This document shows, piece after piece, positions 54,811-63,416 of a stretch of DNA of 64,000 nucleotides. The translations under genes were made by a program, and so were the position numbers. Origin of the DNA: Paenibacillus tyrphae (lineage in GTDB: Bacteria > Bacillota > Bacilli > Paenibacillales > NBRC-103111); assembly GCF_000722545.1 (NCBI RefSeq), contig NZ_JNVM01000008.1:124001-188000 (forward strand), in the 5' to 3' direction. The stretch's first letter is position 1, and each line of letters opens with the position of its first letter. Below the pieces are notes generated by a model, which was not told the origin of the DNA, did no database searches, and saw only the letters and a list, made by a program, of their open reading frames with translations.

Positions 54811-55518
54811 TTACGCCTCTTTAGTTTTTGCAGCCTTATTAGCTGCTTTCGCTTTTGGTATAGGCTTCCTATTCGAGTTCGATTTCATTCGTTTTTTACC
54901 TTCTCGGCAAAGATCGACCAGCGGGCAAACCTCACATTTTGGGTTTTGCGCTTTACAGTGATAACGTCCGAAAAAAATGAGCCGATGATGCGTTTGCGTC
55001 CATTCCTCGCGCGGCACCCGTTTCATCAGCTTTTTTTCCACTTCGAGCACCGAATCGTTAACTCCGGCAAGCCCGAGCCGTTTGGATACCCGTTCCACAT
55101 GCGTATCGACGGCTATAGCAGGCACATCGAAGGCATTGGAAACGACGACGTTCGCCGTTTTTCGTCCGACGCCCGGCAATTCCACCAGCTTCTCGTGTTC
55201 ACGGGGTACTTCCCCGTTATACTTGTCCAAAAGCATTGCGCACAAAGCCTGAATATTCTTGGCTTTGTTCCGGAACAAACCGATCCGCCGAATATCCTGC
55301 TCCAGTTCTTCGAGCGGTACGGCCAAATAGTCTTCCGGCCTCTTGTACTTCTGAAACAACGTGGCGGTAACTTTGTTGACCGTCTCGTCTGTACATTGGG
55401 CCGACAACAGGACGGCGATCGTCAGCTCGAACGGATTCGAGTGGGTAAGCTCGCAATGGGCATCCGGGAACATATCGGCAATCGTATCCAGTATGGTTCT
55501 CGCTTGCGTCTGATTCAT
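54811..55518 (-). CDS. nth: Endonuclease III (DNA glycosylase/AP lyase)
   Basis: 235 residues. The HhH motif LPGVGRKTANVV holds the catalytic Lys, the catalytic Asp is in AVDTHVERVSKRLG, and the [4Fe-4S] cluster is C-x6-C-x2-C-x5-C (CKAQNPKCEVCPLVDLC). It removes oxidised pyrimidines and cuts the AP site. A Lys/Ala-rich tail of about 25 residues follows the cluster and is longer than in most Nth proteins. Confidence 0.97.
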   Translation of the reverse strand: MNQTQARTILDTIADMFPDAHCELTHSNPFELTIAVLLSAQCTDETVNKVTATLFQKYKRPEDYLAVPLEELEQDIRRIGLFRNKAKNIQALCAMLLDKYNGEVPREHEKLVELPGVGRKTANVVVSNAFDVPAIAVDTHVERVSKRLGLAGVNDSVLEVEKKLMKRVPREEWTQTHHRLIFFGRYHCKAQNPKCEVCPLVDLCREGKKRMKSNSNRKPIPKAKAANKAAKTKEA

Positions 55519-55611
55519 GCTCCCTGTCCTTTCTTTCGCCTGTTTCTTACAGTTTACCGAAACATAGCAGTCGAATCAATGACTAATGCCGACAAAATGC
55601 GAACTTTTTAC

Positions 55612-55657
55612 GAAAAAACCGCCTATGCAGCAAGAAGGTTCTCACTACACAGACGGC
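55612..55657 (-). terminator. Terminator of the SLH repeat protein gene
   Basis: Minus strand: CCGTCTGTGTAG pairs with CTGCATAGGCGG (three wobble pairs), followed by TTTTTT. Confidence 0.85.
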
Positions 55658-55688
55658 TCACACCGGATAAAAGTTTCAAATAAACCGA

Positions 55689-58442
55689 TTAGGGCTTTTC
55701 AATTTCGAAAATTTTATCGTCGATCACGTACACCATCACTTCTTCATTCTCCATGAACGTGCTTGGAGCCACCGTTTGGGTGCCTTTGTGCAAATACGCT
55801 TTAGCGAATAGGTTATACGATGTCTTATCGTTATTCGCCGTCGGCTTCAGAAGCAATTGATTCAGCACCGTATCGTAAGAGGATACCGTCCGCTTCGTCG
55901 CGGTCGCCACTTGAATGATCGCCTTATCGTTCGCGTCCCGGATAATCTCCACCCGGTCATTTTGCTTGATCGTATTCAACGCGGCGGACGTGTTTGCATT
56001 CTGTCTTATTGTGAACTGCTGGCCGACCGTGATCACCTGGATGTTGCCTTGGAAATCCTGAACGGTCAACGTGCCTGCCGCTACGTCCACATTCGTTACT
56101 TTGCCCCGCATCGAATTGAGCAATTGAAGATTGTCGAGCTTGGTACCGCTAAAGCTGGCTTTGACGTACTCGTCGATCAAAATATCCGAGAAGGCGTGGG
56201 ATTGCTTGCCCGGGTTAATGATTTGATCGTTATTCTCCACTTTAAACGTTAGCTGCGAGCCTGTCTCGTCTTTCGCGGTGACTTGGTTCGTGCTGGAGTT
56301 GGTGACCAGTACTTTGTATACGCCCGTTTTCTTGGCCATCAGGTTTGTTACGAAATCCTGATTCCCTGTGAGCGTCAAACGGATCGCATCGCCGACTTTC
56401 AGGTCCGAAATGGTTCCGTTCGTTTTGTTAAACATTTCCACCGGCGCGCCATAATTGACTTTGAATGTTAAGTTCTGCCCTCCGGCGGTACGAATAGTCA
56501 AGTCGTTTGTAATATTGCTCGTATTGATTTGAGCGATCGTGCCTTCTACATTCATTGTCGATTCGATCTGCACGATTTTATCTTTGGATACTTTCAGATC
56601 CACTCTTTTCTTGTCGTTGCCGTTGCCTATGAACGTGCTCTGGAAGTTTGATTGCTGTACCGGACCGCCCATAAAGCGGATGGTCGTATTATCCGTCAGC
56701 CGATATGCCCCTACTCCGTCGCTCTCGGTGCTGATCGTCACCACTTTGGAGTTGGCGTCATAACTAAGGATCGTCGCATATACAAATTGCTTGACCGAAC
56801 GGCTGGTAACGGAAATTTTGACGATTTTATCGTTTACCAGATCCATCTTCAACTGATCGCCGGATTCAATGTCGAACAAGCTTGGATTCGTCAACCCGTC
56901 AATCGTTATAATCGCATTGTCAGCGATATGATAAGCGCCGAGCGAGCCGCCTGCTTTATTAATCGTCAAGATCCGTTTGTCGCTGCTTAAGCTTGCCATC
57001 GTTCCTTCTACGGATTGGCTAAAATCTGCCGGCTTCTTCACGGAAACGACTTGAAGCTCGTTCGCTTTCACCTCGTAGCTGACCGCGTCGCCGACGCGCA
57101 GCTTCGAGAGGTCGGCCGTCGTGCCGTCCTGGAGCCTCACGACCGTACGTGTAGTGAGCGTAAACGATTCGTTCTGCCCGGTCCCCTGCTCCAAGAATGT
57201 CACTTGGTTTGAATCTTTGTTCAGACTGAGTACCGTACCTTCGGACGTTTTGCTGACCGGTGTCTGCTTAAGTACGATTTGCGAGATTTTCGATTCTTTT
57301 AGCAGCGTATTCCGCTTCAATTCGACGACGCTTCCCGGCGTCAAAGAGCTCAAGCTTAGGCCGCGGCCGTCCTTATCCGTCACCGTGACGGTCGGGAACA
57401 AATCGTACAGCTCGTTCTTTCCGTTCCGCTGAATCGAGGCCATCATCCGGTCGGTGAATATTTCCGCCAGCGTTCCTTCGTAGGTTTCCATCTTCTGTTG
57501 ATCGTTGGTGAGTTCTATGTACAGCGCCGCGCCTTGATTTTGCACAAGGTACACTTCGTTTGTGAGCTTAATGTTGGACAGCGAAATCCGGCTGTCGTCT
57601 TTGCCGCTATAGAGAGCCGTATCGGAAGACAACGTATATTCCGTCGTTTGCCCATTGGCATTCAGCACGCTGATTTTGCGGTCTGTCAGCTCCATCACAT
57701 ATCCGGTAACAACACGGGAGGAGCGGGAGGTCGATTCTTTATCCGCGCGGCTTAGGAACGTCGCCATTTGGGCGCGGGTAACTTTATCCTTCGGTTTGAA
57801 GCTATTGTCCTCAAAGCCTTGTACGATCTTGAGCGATACCGCCGCGTTGATATAACCGGCCGCCCACGACGAGAAATTTTTGCTGTCCGTAAATGACGAA
57901 GAGGATTGAGCCTGCTGATTGGCCAGCTCCTGTTTGCCAATCGCGCGGATGACCAGCTTAGCCACCCATTCGCGGGATGCTTCCTTAGCTCCCCAAGCCG
58001 TTTTGGCGTTTGTGCCGTCTGCCGTTTCCTCTTGAATATTAATTAAGCCGTGGTCAATCGCATAGGCAACATACGGCTTGAAGAAATTGTCTACAGTGAA
58101 AGGCAACGCCGTTCCTGCCTTGCTCTTCGTAACCTCCGATTCGAGGCCCATGAACCGCAGTGCCATAACGATGACTTCCTGCTGAGATACAGAGTTTTCC
58201 GGACGATATTCCCCTTTTTCATATCCTTCGATCACCCCGAGAGAAGCCAGCTTGGTGACATGCTTGATCGCCCAGTGCTGGTCCCCGACGTCGGTAAAGC
58301 GCTGCGAGCTTACGGAGCTTCCCGTCGAAATGTTGCTTTTGGTTTCAGCCGCGGCGGCAAAGACCGGGCTTCCGAACGCGAGCGACAGCGCCAAAACGGC
58401 TGCCGCCAATCTGCGTGCTTGTCTGGAATTGATGCTTTTCAT
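55689..58442 (-). CDS. Large SLH-domain surface protein with tandem beta-domain repeats
   Basis: 917 residues; AGGAG precedes the ATG. A signal peptide (about 1-31, AAAA end) is followed by three SLH motifs (about 49-100, 108-165, 187-232; e.g. YRPENSVSQQEVIVMAL, FKPKDKVTRAQMATFLSRAD). Residues about 240-910 consist of roughly eight degenerate repeats of 70-90 residues with the pattern G-T-hydrophobic...LTI...(Y/F)-x-hydrophobic...L..L..GD-x-V. It binds the wall by its SLH motifs; the repeats probably form a stalk or S-layer lattice. Third gene after the amidase and GerMN genes. Confidence 0.88.
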   Translation of the reverse strand: MKSINSRQARRLAAAVLALSLAFGSPVFAAAAETKSNISTGSSVSSQRFTDVGDQHWAIKHVTKLASLGVIEGYEKGEYRPENSVSQQEVIVMALRFMGLESEVTKSKAGTALPFTVDNFFKPYVAYAIDHGLINIQEETADGTNAKTAWGAKEASREWVAKLVIRAIGKQELANQQAQSSSSFTDSKNFSSWAAGYINAAVSLKIVQGFEDNSFKPKDKVTRAQMATFLSRADKESTSRSSRVVTGYVMELTDRKISVLNANGQTTEYTLSSDTALYSGKDDSRISLSNIKLTNEVYLVQNQGAALYIELTNDQQKMETYEGTLAEIFTDRMMASIQRNGKNELYDLFPTVTVTDKDGRGLSLSSLTPGSVVELKRNTLLKESKISQIVLKQTPVSKTSEGTVLSLNKDSNQVTFLEQGTGQNESFTLTTRTVVRLQDGTTADLSKLRVGDAVSYEVKANELQVVSVKKPADFSQSVEGTMASLSSDKRILTINKAGGSLGAYHIADNAIITIDGLTNPSLFDIESGDQLKMDLVNDKIVKISVTSRSVKQFVYATILSYDANSKVVTISTESDGVGAYRLTDNTTIRFMGGPVQQSNFQSTFIGNGNDKKRVDLKVSKDKIVQIESTMNVEGTIAQINTSNITNDLTIRTAGGQNLTFKVNYGAPVEMFNKTNGTISDLKVGDAIRLTLTGNQDFVTNLMAKKTGVYKVLVTNSSTNQVTAKDETGSQLTFKVENNDQIINPGKQSHAFSDILIDEYVKASFSGTKLDNLQLLNSMRGKVTNVDVAAGTLTVQDFQGNIQVITVGQQFTIRQNANTSAALNTIKQNDRVEIIRDANDKAIIQVATATKRTVSSYDTVLNQLLLKPTANNDKTSYNLFAKAYLHKGTQTVAPSTFMENEEVMVYVIDDKIFEIEKP

Positions 58443-58486
58443 GAAATAGCTCCTCTCGATCGACTTATGTTAGTTCATGATGTAAG

Positions 58487-59095
58487 TTAGCTTTGGCTGC
58501 GTTTGATCGGATGCGGCAGATCCATATGTCCCATCAGGCTCTCGACCTGCTTTCCGTCAACCAGCAATTCAATGGATTTGACTTCAGAAAACTGGAACAT
58601 CGTCTTTTGCAGCGCATCCAGCAGCATTTCTTCCCCGCCGGAGCCCAGTCTTCCGTCATCCGCAATGGATACGTCAAGGTTCAACTGACCGTCTTTCAAC
58701 GCGACGCTTTTGTAGGTAAACCCTTTAAATAACGGAATCGTCTTGTCGTCAGGGCTTTTCTTCAATTGGTTGAGTGCGGCCAAATATTTGTCCTGATCTT
58801 GCTTAATACTGATCGTCACATCTTTTTGAACCAGTTTTTCAAGCTGAGCATCGCTGTAATACGCTTTGATCTTCAGCTCTTTTTTTTCCGGGTCCGGCTT
58901 CGGGGTGGACGTCTCCGGCGGAGTCGTCGGAGTTGTCGTCTTGTCTCCACCCGTCCCGGGCTGCGCAGCTTGTCCGCTCTTGGAGGGCGGTGTTTCCGCG
59001 GTGCCTTGTAACGGCGCTTTGCTAGTTCCGCAGCCTGCCAGCAACAGAGCCGCGATTGCGGCAGCAGCCATTCCTTTTTGCCATGTCTTGTGCAT
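58487..59095 (-). CDS. GerMN-domain lipoprotein
   Basis: 202 residues from the ATG at 59095 (AAGGAG 11 bases upstream). Lipobox LLAGC at about residues 19-23, a Thr/Pro/Lys-rich linker (about 30-70), then one GerMN domain (KIKAYYSDAQLEKLV ... LNLDVSIADD ... FSEVKSIELLVDGKQVESLMGHMDL). GerMN domains occur in GerM, needed for spore cortex and engulfment, and in other wall-associated proteins. 13 bp after the amidase gene, so probably one operon acting in the cell envelope. Confidence 0.9.
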   Translation of the reverse strand: MHKTWQKGMAAAAIAALLLAGCGTSKAPLQGTAETPPSKSGQAAQPGTGGDKTTTPTTPPETSTPKPDPEKKELKIKAYYSDAQLEKLVQKDVTISIKQDQDKYLAALNQLKKSPDDKTIPLFKGFTYKSVALKDGQLNLDVSIADDGRLGSGGEEMLLDALQKTMFQFSEVKSIELLVDGKQVESLMGHMDLPHPIKRSQS

Positions 59096-59108
59096 CGTCA
59101 CCCACTCC

Positions 59109-60911
59109 TTACTCGAGATTCAACTGCTTCTTGATAGCAGTCACGATGGATGCGGCGACCTTGTTTTGAAATGCATCCTGATACATCTGTTCCTCTTCCG
59201 CTCGATTCGTCAAGAAGCCGACCTCCAGCAGCACGGCCGGCATGGTGGATTTTTTGATAACGACAAAACGCTCCTGCTTCACTTTGCGGTCCGGAAAACC
59301 GGTAGCCTCGACAAGATACTTATGCATCAGTTTGGCAAAATCGAGACTTTGCTCCGTCCAATAATACGTTTCTGTCCCGCCAACAGTTTCACTTCCCGCG
59401 GAATTGGCATGAATCGAGACGAACAAATCGGCATCGGCATTGTTTGCCATGTTCGGGCGTTCGTCCAGTTCGATGAACGTGTCGTTCGAGCGGGTCATCG
59501 TCACTTCGATTTTCGGTTCTTTCTCCAGCAGTGCCGTCACCTTCTGGCCGAGAGCTAGAACGAAATCTTTCTCGTATCGCTTATTCAGCGAGCTGGCGCC
59601 GTTATCCTTGCCGCCATGTCCAGGATCGATGTAGACCCGGTAGCGGGTTTTACCGAAAGATATTTTCCCGGTAATTTCCCCGTTTTGCTGCACAGAGGCT
59701 AAGCGAAGCTCCCCCTTCTGCGGCAAATCTAATACCATTCTAACGATAGATGCTTCTTTTGAAAATAGCGAATAACGAATTTGTGTGACAAATTCGCTCT
59801 TATCCGGCAAAGTTCCTTCGCCTTGCGGATTGAGCTTGGCCATGAGCGCCGGGTCAAGCTGCGCGTTAGGCAGGTCAAGGACAATTCGGTCCGGATTGGC
59901 CAAACGGAATATATTCGGCTTTCTGGCGCAATCCGATGTTTTGATGGTCAACGTGTCGCCTTGCAGCGAAATCGCCTGTACGGTAACCACGCCGTTCGTC
60001 GCTCCCTTGTCGCCAGCCGTCTCCGGCTTGCTCGCGACCGGCGGCTGCGTCCCGCTCGTTGTCTGCTGGGCCCCACTTCCCGGCTGATTGGCACCGTTTG
60101 CCGCTCCTTGTACAGCTCCGTTCGAGGCTTGAGCGCCGCCGGCCGCCGATTGCGTGCCACCGATCACTGCCTGCTGGCTTCCTGTGGCCGCTGTTACGCC
60201 GCCGCTAGTCGACTGCATGCCCCCGGCAGCTGGAACGCAGGCCAGCAGTGGACCGGAACTGTCTTTCCCTGGCGAAGTGCCGTTTTCCTTGCCATCGTTC
60301 TTTCCGCTGTCAGGCTTATCCCCTGCTTTTACCGTATTGTCCGGCTCGAACGAGGAAGCGGGCTTGCCGTCGGCCGGCACGCTGGGTTCTTTTGCACCCG
60401 GCTTGTCCGTTTTTGAAGGGGCCTTATCGTCTTTGCTCTTATCCGGCGTGGACAAAATAACCGACTGGGTAGGTTCCTCCCATGATACTTTTACCCCTAA
60501 CTGCTCGCTTACGAATCGCACAGGCAGCATCGTATTGCCCTCGATGATCGTGGGCGCCGCCTCAAGCTGAAACGATTTTCCGCCTGCCGTTGCGTTCTTT
60601 TTGTCAATAAACAGCTGTATATTGGTTTCGTCTTTAACTACCGTAACCTTTCGCTGCTTCTCGTCCCATGCAACCTTGGAGCCGAGCTCTTCCGCAATGA
60701 TACGAACGGGCACGATGACACTCCCGTCCACGTTGCGCGGAGCAACTTCCGGCGCGAGTTTTTTTCCGTTTAAAACCAACTGAATTGGCGGCGCGGGCGG
60801 CTTAGACGACTTCGGCGTAGATGATTTGGACGGAGCGGCAGCCGAGCCTACGGCCGGCAGCAACAGGAGCGACGCGATCGACAGGGTGAACCAAGCCGTT
60901 AAAAATTTCAT
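59109..60911 (-). CDS. N-acetylmuramoyl-L-alanine amidase with copper-amine-oxidase-N and AMIN domains
   Basis: 600 residues from the ATG at 60911 (GAGGTG upstream). Signal peptide, then a copper-amine-oxidase-N domain with two half motifs (about 40-155: VPVRIIAEELG, LPVRFVSEQLG). A long Lys/Asp then Gly/Ala/Gln/Ser-rich linker (about 155-300) leads to an AMIN domain (about 305-420) and an Amidase_3 domain (about 425-600). The zinc site is complete: DPGHGG His, the Glu in KRYEKDF, SIHAN His and catalytic Glu in LLEVGFLTN. It removes stem peptides from glycan strands, probably in cell separation or sporulation. Confidence 0.93.
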   Translation of the reverse strand: MKFLTAWFTLSIASLLLLPAVGSAAAPSKSSTPKSSKPPAPPIQLVLNGKKLAPEVAPRNVDGSVIVPVRIIAEELGSKVAWDEKQRKVTVVKDETNIQLFIDKKNATAGGKSFQLEAAPTIIEGNTMLPVRFVSEQLGVKVSWEEPTQSVILSTPDKSKDDKAPSKTDKPGAKEPSVPADGKPASSFEPDNTVKAGDKPDSGKNDGKENGTSPGKDSSGPLLACVPAAGGMQSTSGGVTAATGSQQAVIGGTQSAAGGAQASNGAVQGAANGANQPGSGAQQTTSGTQPPVASKPETAGDKGATNGVVTVQAISLQGDTLTIKTSDCARKPNIFRLANPDRIVLDLPNAQLDPALMAKLNPQGEGTLPDKSEFVTQIRYSLFSKEASIVRMVLDLPQKGELRLASVQQNGEITGKISFGKTRYRVYIDPGHGGKDNGASSLNKRYEKDFVLALGQKVTALLEKEPKIEVTMTRSNDTFIELDERPNMANNADADLFVSIHANSAGSETVGGTETYYWTEQSLDFAKLMHKYLVEATGFPDRKVKQERFVVIKKSTMPAVLLEVGFLTNRAEEEQMYQDAFQNKVAASIVTAIKKQLNLE

Positions 60912-60954
60912 TTTGCACCTCAAAATCTTATAATTTTTTCGCTATATGTAGAAA

Positions 60955-60979
60955 GCTGGAAGTGATTGCGACTTCCAGC
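60955..60979 (-). other. Perfect hairpin in the amidase leader
   Basis: GCTGGAAGT and ACTTCCAGC, 9 bp perfect with a 7-nt loop, about 45 nt before the amidase start. Only a weak T-rich stretch follows, so it could be a leader structure, an attenuator or an inverted-repeat binding site. Confidence 0.45.
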
Positions 60980-61082
60980 CGACAAAAAGAATACCGTGGT
61001 GAAAACTACCAATATATTAGACTAAATTCTATCAAAAAAGTTGCACGTTCGGCAAATTTCGTAGAATTCGGGAGGAAATACG

Positions 61083-61109
61083 AAAAAACCGAAGGCTTGT
61101 CGCCTTCGG
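61083..61109 (-). terminator. Terminator of the FtsH-like protease operon
   Basis: Minus strand CCGAAGG / CCTTCGG with a 7-nt loop and TTTTTT. Confidence 0.88.
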
Positions 61110-61128
61110 CTTCGGTTCTCCATGATTT

Positions 61129-62628
61129 TCAGGCAATTTGAACTTGCGACGATTGCTTAAGAAGCTCGCGGAACTGGTCTCCGGAAAGCACTTCTTCGGC
61201 AATCAAAATGTCAAGCGATTGTTCGAATACGGTTCTGTGGCTTTCCAGCATGTGCCGGGTCGACTCCGTCAACTCTTCCAAAATCGCGGAATTTTCCTTC
61301 ATAAGCTCCTGCTTTGTAACCATCTCACGGTCAATGATGCCGAGCCTTGTAAGCCCTGAATCCATCATTGTACGCACCATATTCAACGCCTGCTCGAAAT
61401 CGTTGCGGGAGCCGGTGCTCCGTCCGCCATAGAACATTTCCTCTGCGACGGCACCGCCGAGCGCAATCATAATTTGCTGCTCGATCTCCGTTTTCGTGTA
61501 CAAATACTGATCCTGCTGCGGATTATGACGCACAAAACCGAGCGCTTTCCCGCGAGGGCTGAGCGACACCTGAGAGACGGAGCCCGGACGCACCAGCTCG
61601 GCGGCAATAGCGTGTCCAAGCTCATGAAGCGCGACGCGCTCCCGCTCTTCCTTATTCGATTCGCGGTCCGTCTTCTCGCCGAGCATTACCTTATCGACGG
61701 CCAGCGACAAGTGCTGCTGTCCGATCGCATCCGATTCTTCCCGCATAGCATATATCGCCGCTTCGTTCATGACGCCTTCCAGCTGTGCACCGGAGAAATG
61801 GAACGTTTCCCGCGCGATGGCGTCCAGGTCGACCCCTTCGGCCAGCGGCTTGTTTTTGGCATGAATGTTCAAGATATGCAGCCGGCCCTTCTTGTCTGGC
61901 AAATCGACTTCGATATGACGGTCGAACCGTCCGGGACGCAGCAGCGCGCCATCCAACATTTCCTTGCGGTTCGTGGCGGCAATGATCAATACGCGGGGCG
62001 TATCGCTCGTATGAATCCCGTCCATCTCGGTGAGCAGTTGGTTCAGCGTCTGGTCATACTCCCGATGCTGACCGCCATCCCGTTTACCGCCGATCACGTC
62101 GATCTCGTCGATAAAAACAATAGCGCTCTCCTTGTTCTCTTTCGCAGCGCGCGAGCGGGCCTCCTTGAACAAGTCACGGATGCGGCTCGCCCCAACGCCG
62201 ACATACATTTCGACGAACTCACTGCCGGATGCGGCCAAAAACACGGAGTTCGTGTAATGCGCAGCAGCTTTGGCCATCAGCGTCTTCCCGGTTCCCGGAG
62301 GACCCGTCAGCAGAATGCCCTTTAACGGACGAATGCCGAGCTTTTTAATATCGTCGTAACGGATCAGAAAATCAAGCGCCTCTTTGAGCTCGCCCTTTGC
62401 CCGATCCTGTCCGCCGATATCGTCGAACGTCAGAAAGCCCGGCGTTTTGCCGCGCGATTTGCGCTCCGAGCCTACGTTCAGTCCTCCGCGAGCACGGGCC
62501 ATATACAAAAAGGTACCCAAAATCGCGGCCATAAATACGATAGGAAACAGATTAACTCCGATATAAAGCAGGAAAATAACAAGAACCGGGATAAAGCCCA
62601 GTAAAATCTCCTTACCGTACTTACTCAT
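61129..62628 (-). CDS. Short FtsH-like membrane AAA+ metalloprotease
   Basis: 499 residues from the ATG at 62628, which overlaps the stop of the upstream gene by 8 nt. Two adjacent membrane helices (about 8-26 and 29-44) have almost no loop between them, so the extracellular domain of ordinary FtsH (about 640 residues) is missing. The AAA+ module has Walker A GPPGTGKT (109-116), pore motif FVEMYVGVGA, Walker B D174-E175 and arginine-finger region RPGRFDRH. The protease zinc site is H335-E-L-G-H339 with third ligand D410. All catalytic residues are present, so it should degrade membrane or cytosolic proteins. A paralogue of the housekeeping FtsH. Confidence 0.9.
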   Translation of the reverse strand: MSKYGKEILLGFIPVLVIFLLYIGVNLFPIVFMAAILGTFLYMARARGGLNVGSERKSRGKTPGFLTFDDIGGQDRAKGELKEALDFLIRYDDIKKLGIRPLKGILLTGPPGTGKTLMAKAAAHYTNSVFLAASGSEFVEMYVGVGASRIRDLFKEARSRAAKENKESAIVFIDEIDVIGGKRDGGQHREYDQTLNQLLTEMDGIHTSDTPRVLIIAATNRKEMLDGALLRPGRFDRHIEVDLPDKKGRLHILNIHAKNKPLAEGVDLDAIARETFHFSGAQLEGVMNEAAIYAMREESDAIGQQHLSLAVDKVMLGEKTDRESNKEERERVALHELGHAIAAELVRPGSVSQVSLSPRGKALGFVRHNPQQDQYLYTKTEIEQQIMIALGGAVAEEMFYGGRSTGSRNDFEQALNMVRTMMDSGLTRLGIIDREMVTKQELMKENSAILEELTESTRHMLESHRTVFEQSLDILIAEEVLSGDQFRELLKQSSQVQIA

Positions 62629-63154
62629 TCGGCCACACCCCCAGTTTGGCAGGCGTTCTTGGCAGCATGACATATTTGCTTGCCGTACCGTCCGATAGCG
62701 TGACGTACACATATTTATCGTCCATCTCGGTGGACGCTTTGATTCCGTCGCCGCCTTGAGCCTGCAGCGTTTTCGGGATTTGCGCATACTGCTTCGTTTC
62801 CATGGCCTGAGCCACCTCGAACAAAGCGGAAGACCACCATTGCTCCAGCTTCGGTGACGGATCGTTCACGACTTTGAGCTTCAATTCCTTGGTTCCCAGC
62901 GTCGAACGGCCTTCGGTCTGGATCTTGCTATATACTTCACGCAGGTTCGTACCCGGTGCGAGTTTCAATTCCATCCGGGCATCCGGCCCGCTTAAATCCA
63001 TAGAAACCAGCTCAACTCCGGAAATGGTGGAGACAACCTTCTGCAGCGGACTTTCCATCGCAAATGTCCGGTAAGCAAAATAACCGCCGAACAGCAGCGT
63101 TGCCGACACAAGAACACTCAATACGACAGGCAAGAGACGTAACTTCATATTCAT
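62621..63154 (-). CDS. Membrane-anchored extracytoplasmic protein coupled to the FtsH-like protease
   Basis: 177 residues. One N-terminal membrane helix (about 7-28) with a basic start and no lipobox, then an exported domain of about 145 residues with mixed beta strands (VELVSMDLS, ARMELKLAPG, ELKLKVVND, YVYVTLSDG). No family recognised. Its last codons overlap the protease start, so translation is coupled. It may supply the extracellular part missing from the short protease (inference). Confidence 0.85.
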   Translation of the reverse strand: MNMKLRLLPVVLSVLVSATLLFGGYFAYRTFAMESPLQKVVSTISGVELVSMDLSGPDARMELKLAPGTNLREVYSKIQTEGRSTLGTKELKLKVVNDPSPKLEQWWSSALFEVAQAMETKQYAQIPKTLQAQGGDGIKASTEMDDKYVYVTLSDGTASKYVMLPRTPAKLGVWPNE

Positions 63155-63241
63155 CAGCTATACGTCCCCCTTTCTATAAATTCATGTGAAAAATCTTCCG
63201 ACGAAGTTTCCCATCTATACGTTTAGCCATACCGTAAGTAT

Positions 63242-63271
63242 ATCATATCGTATATACGAATGTTGATGCAA
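63242..63271 (-). promoter_or_regulatory. Promoter with embedded palindrome for the FtsH-like operon
   Basis: Minus strand TTGCAT, an 18-nt spacer, TATGAT. The spacer contains the perfect 12-bp palindrome TCGTATATACGA (63248-63259), ideally placed for a repressor that blocks polymerase. Confidence 0.6.
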
Positions 63272-63340
63272 TGTGTGGCAATTGAATGAATGGCGGTGTG
63301 TACCTCGCTGTTCTTTGGACTCTTCTCGCAAGCTAACGAT

Positions 63341-63388
63341 AAAAAATAGCCGCGGAAAATGCCGCTTCGTTCGGCGTTTCCCGCGGCG
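63341..63388 (-). terminator. Terminator of ypmB
   Basis: Minus strand GCCGCGG...CCGCGGC with further inner pairing (GCC/GGC), followed by TATTTTTTATCG. Confidence 0.85.
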
Positions 63389-63416
63389 GGTTTCAGCGTT
63401 TGATCGCCGGATCATG

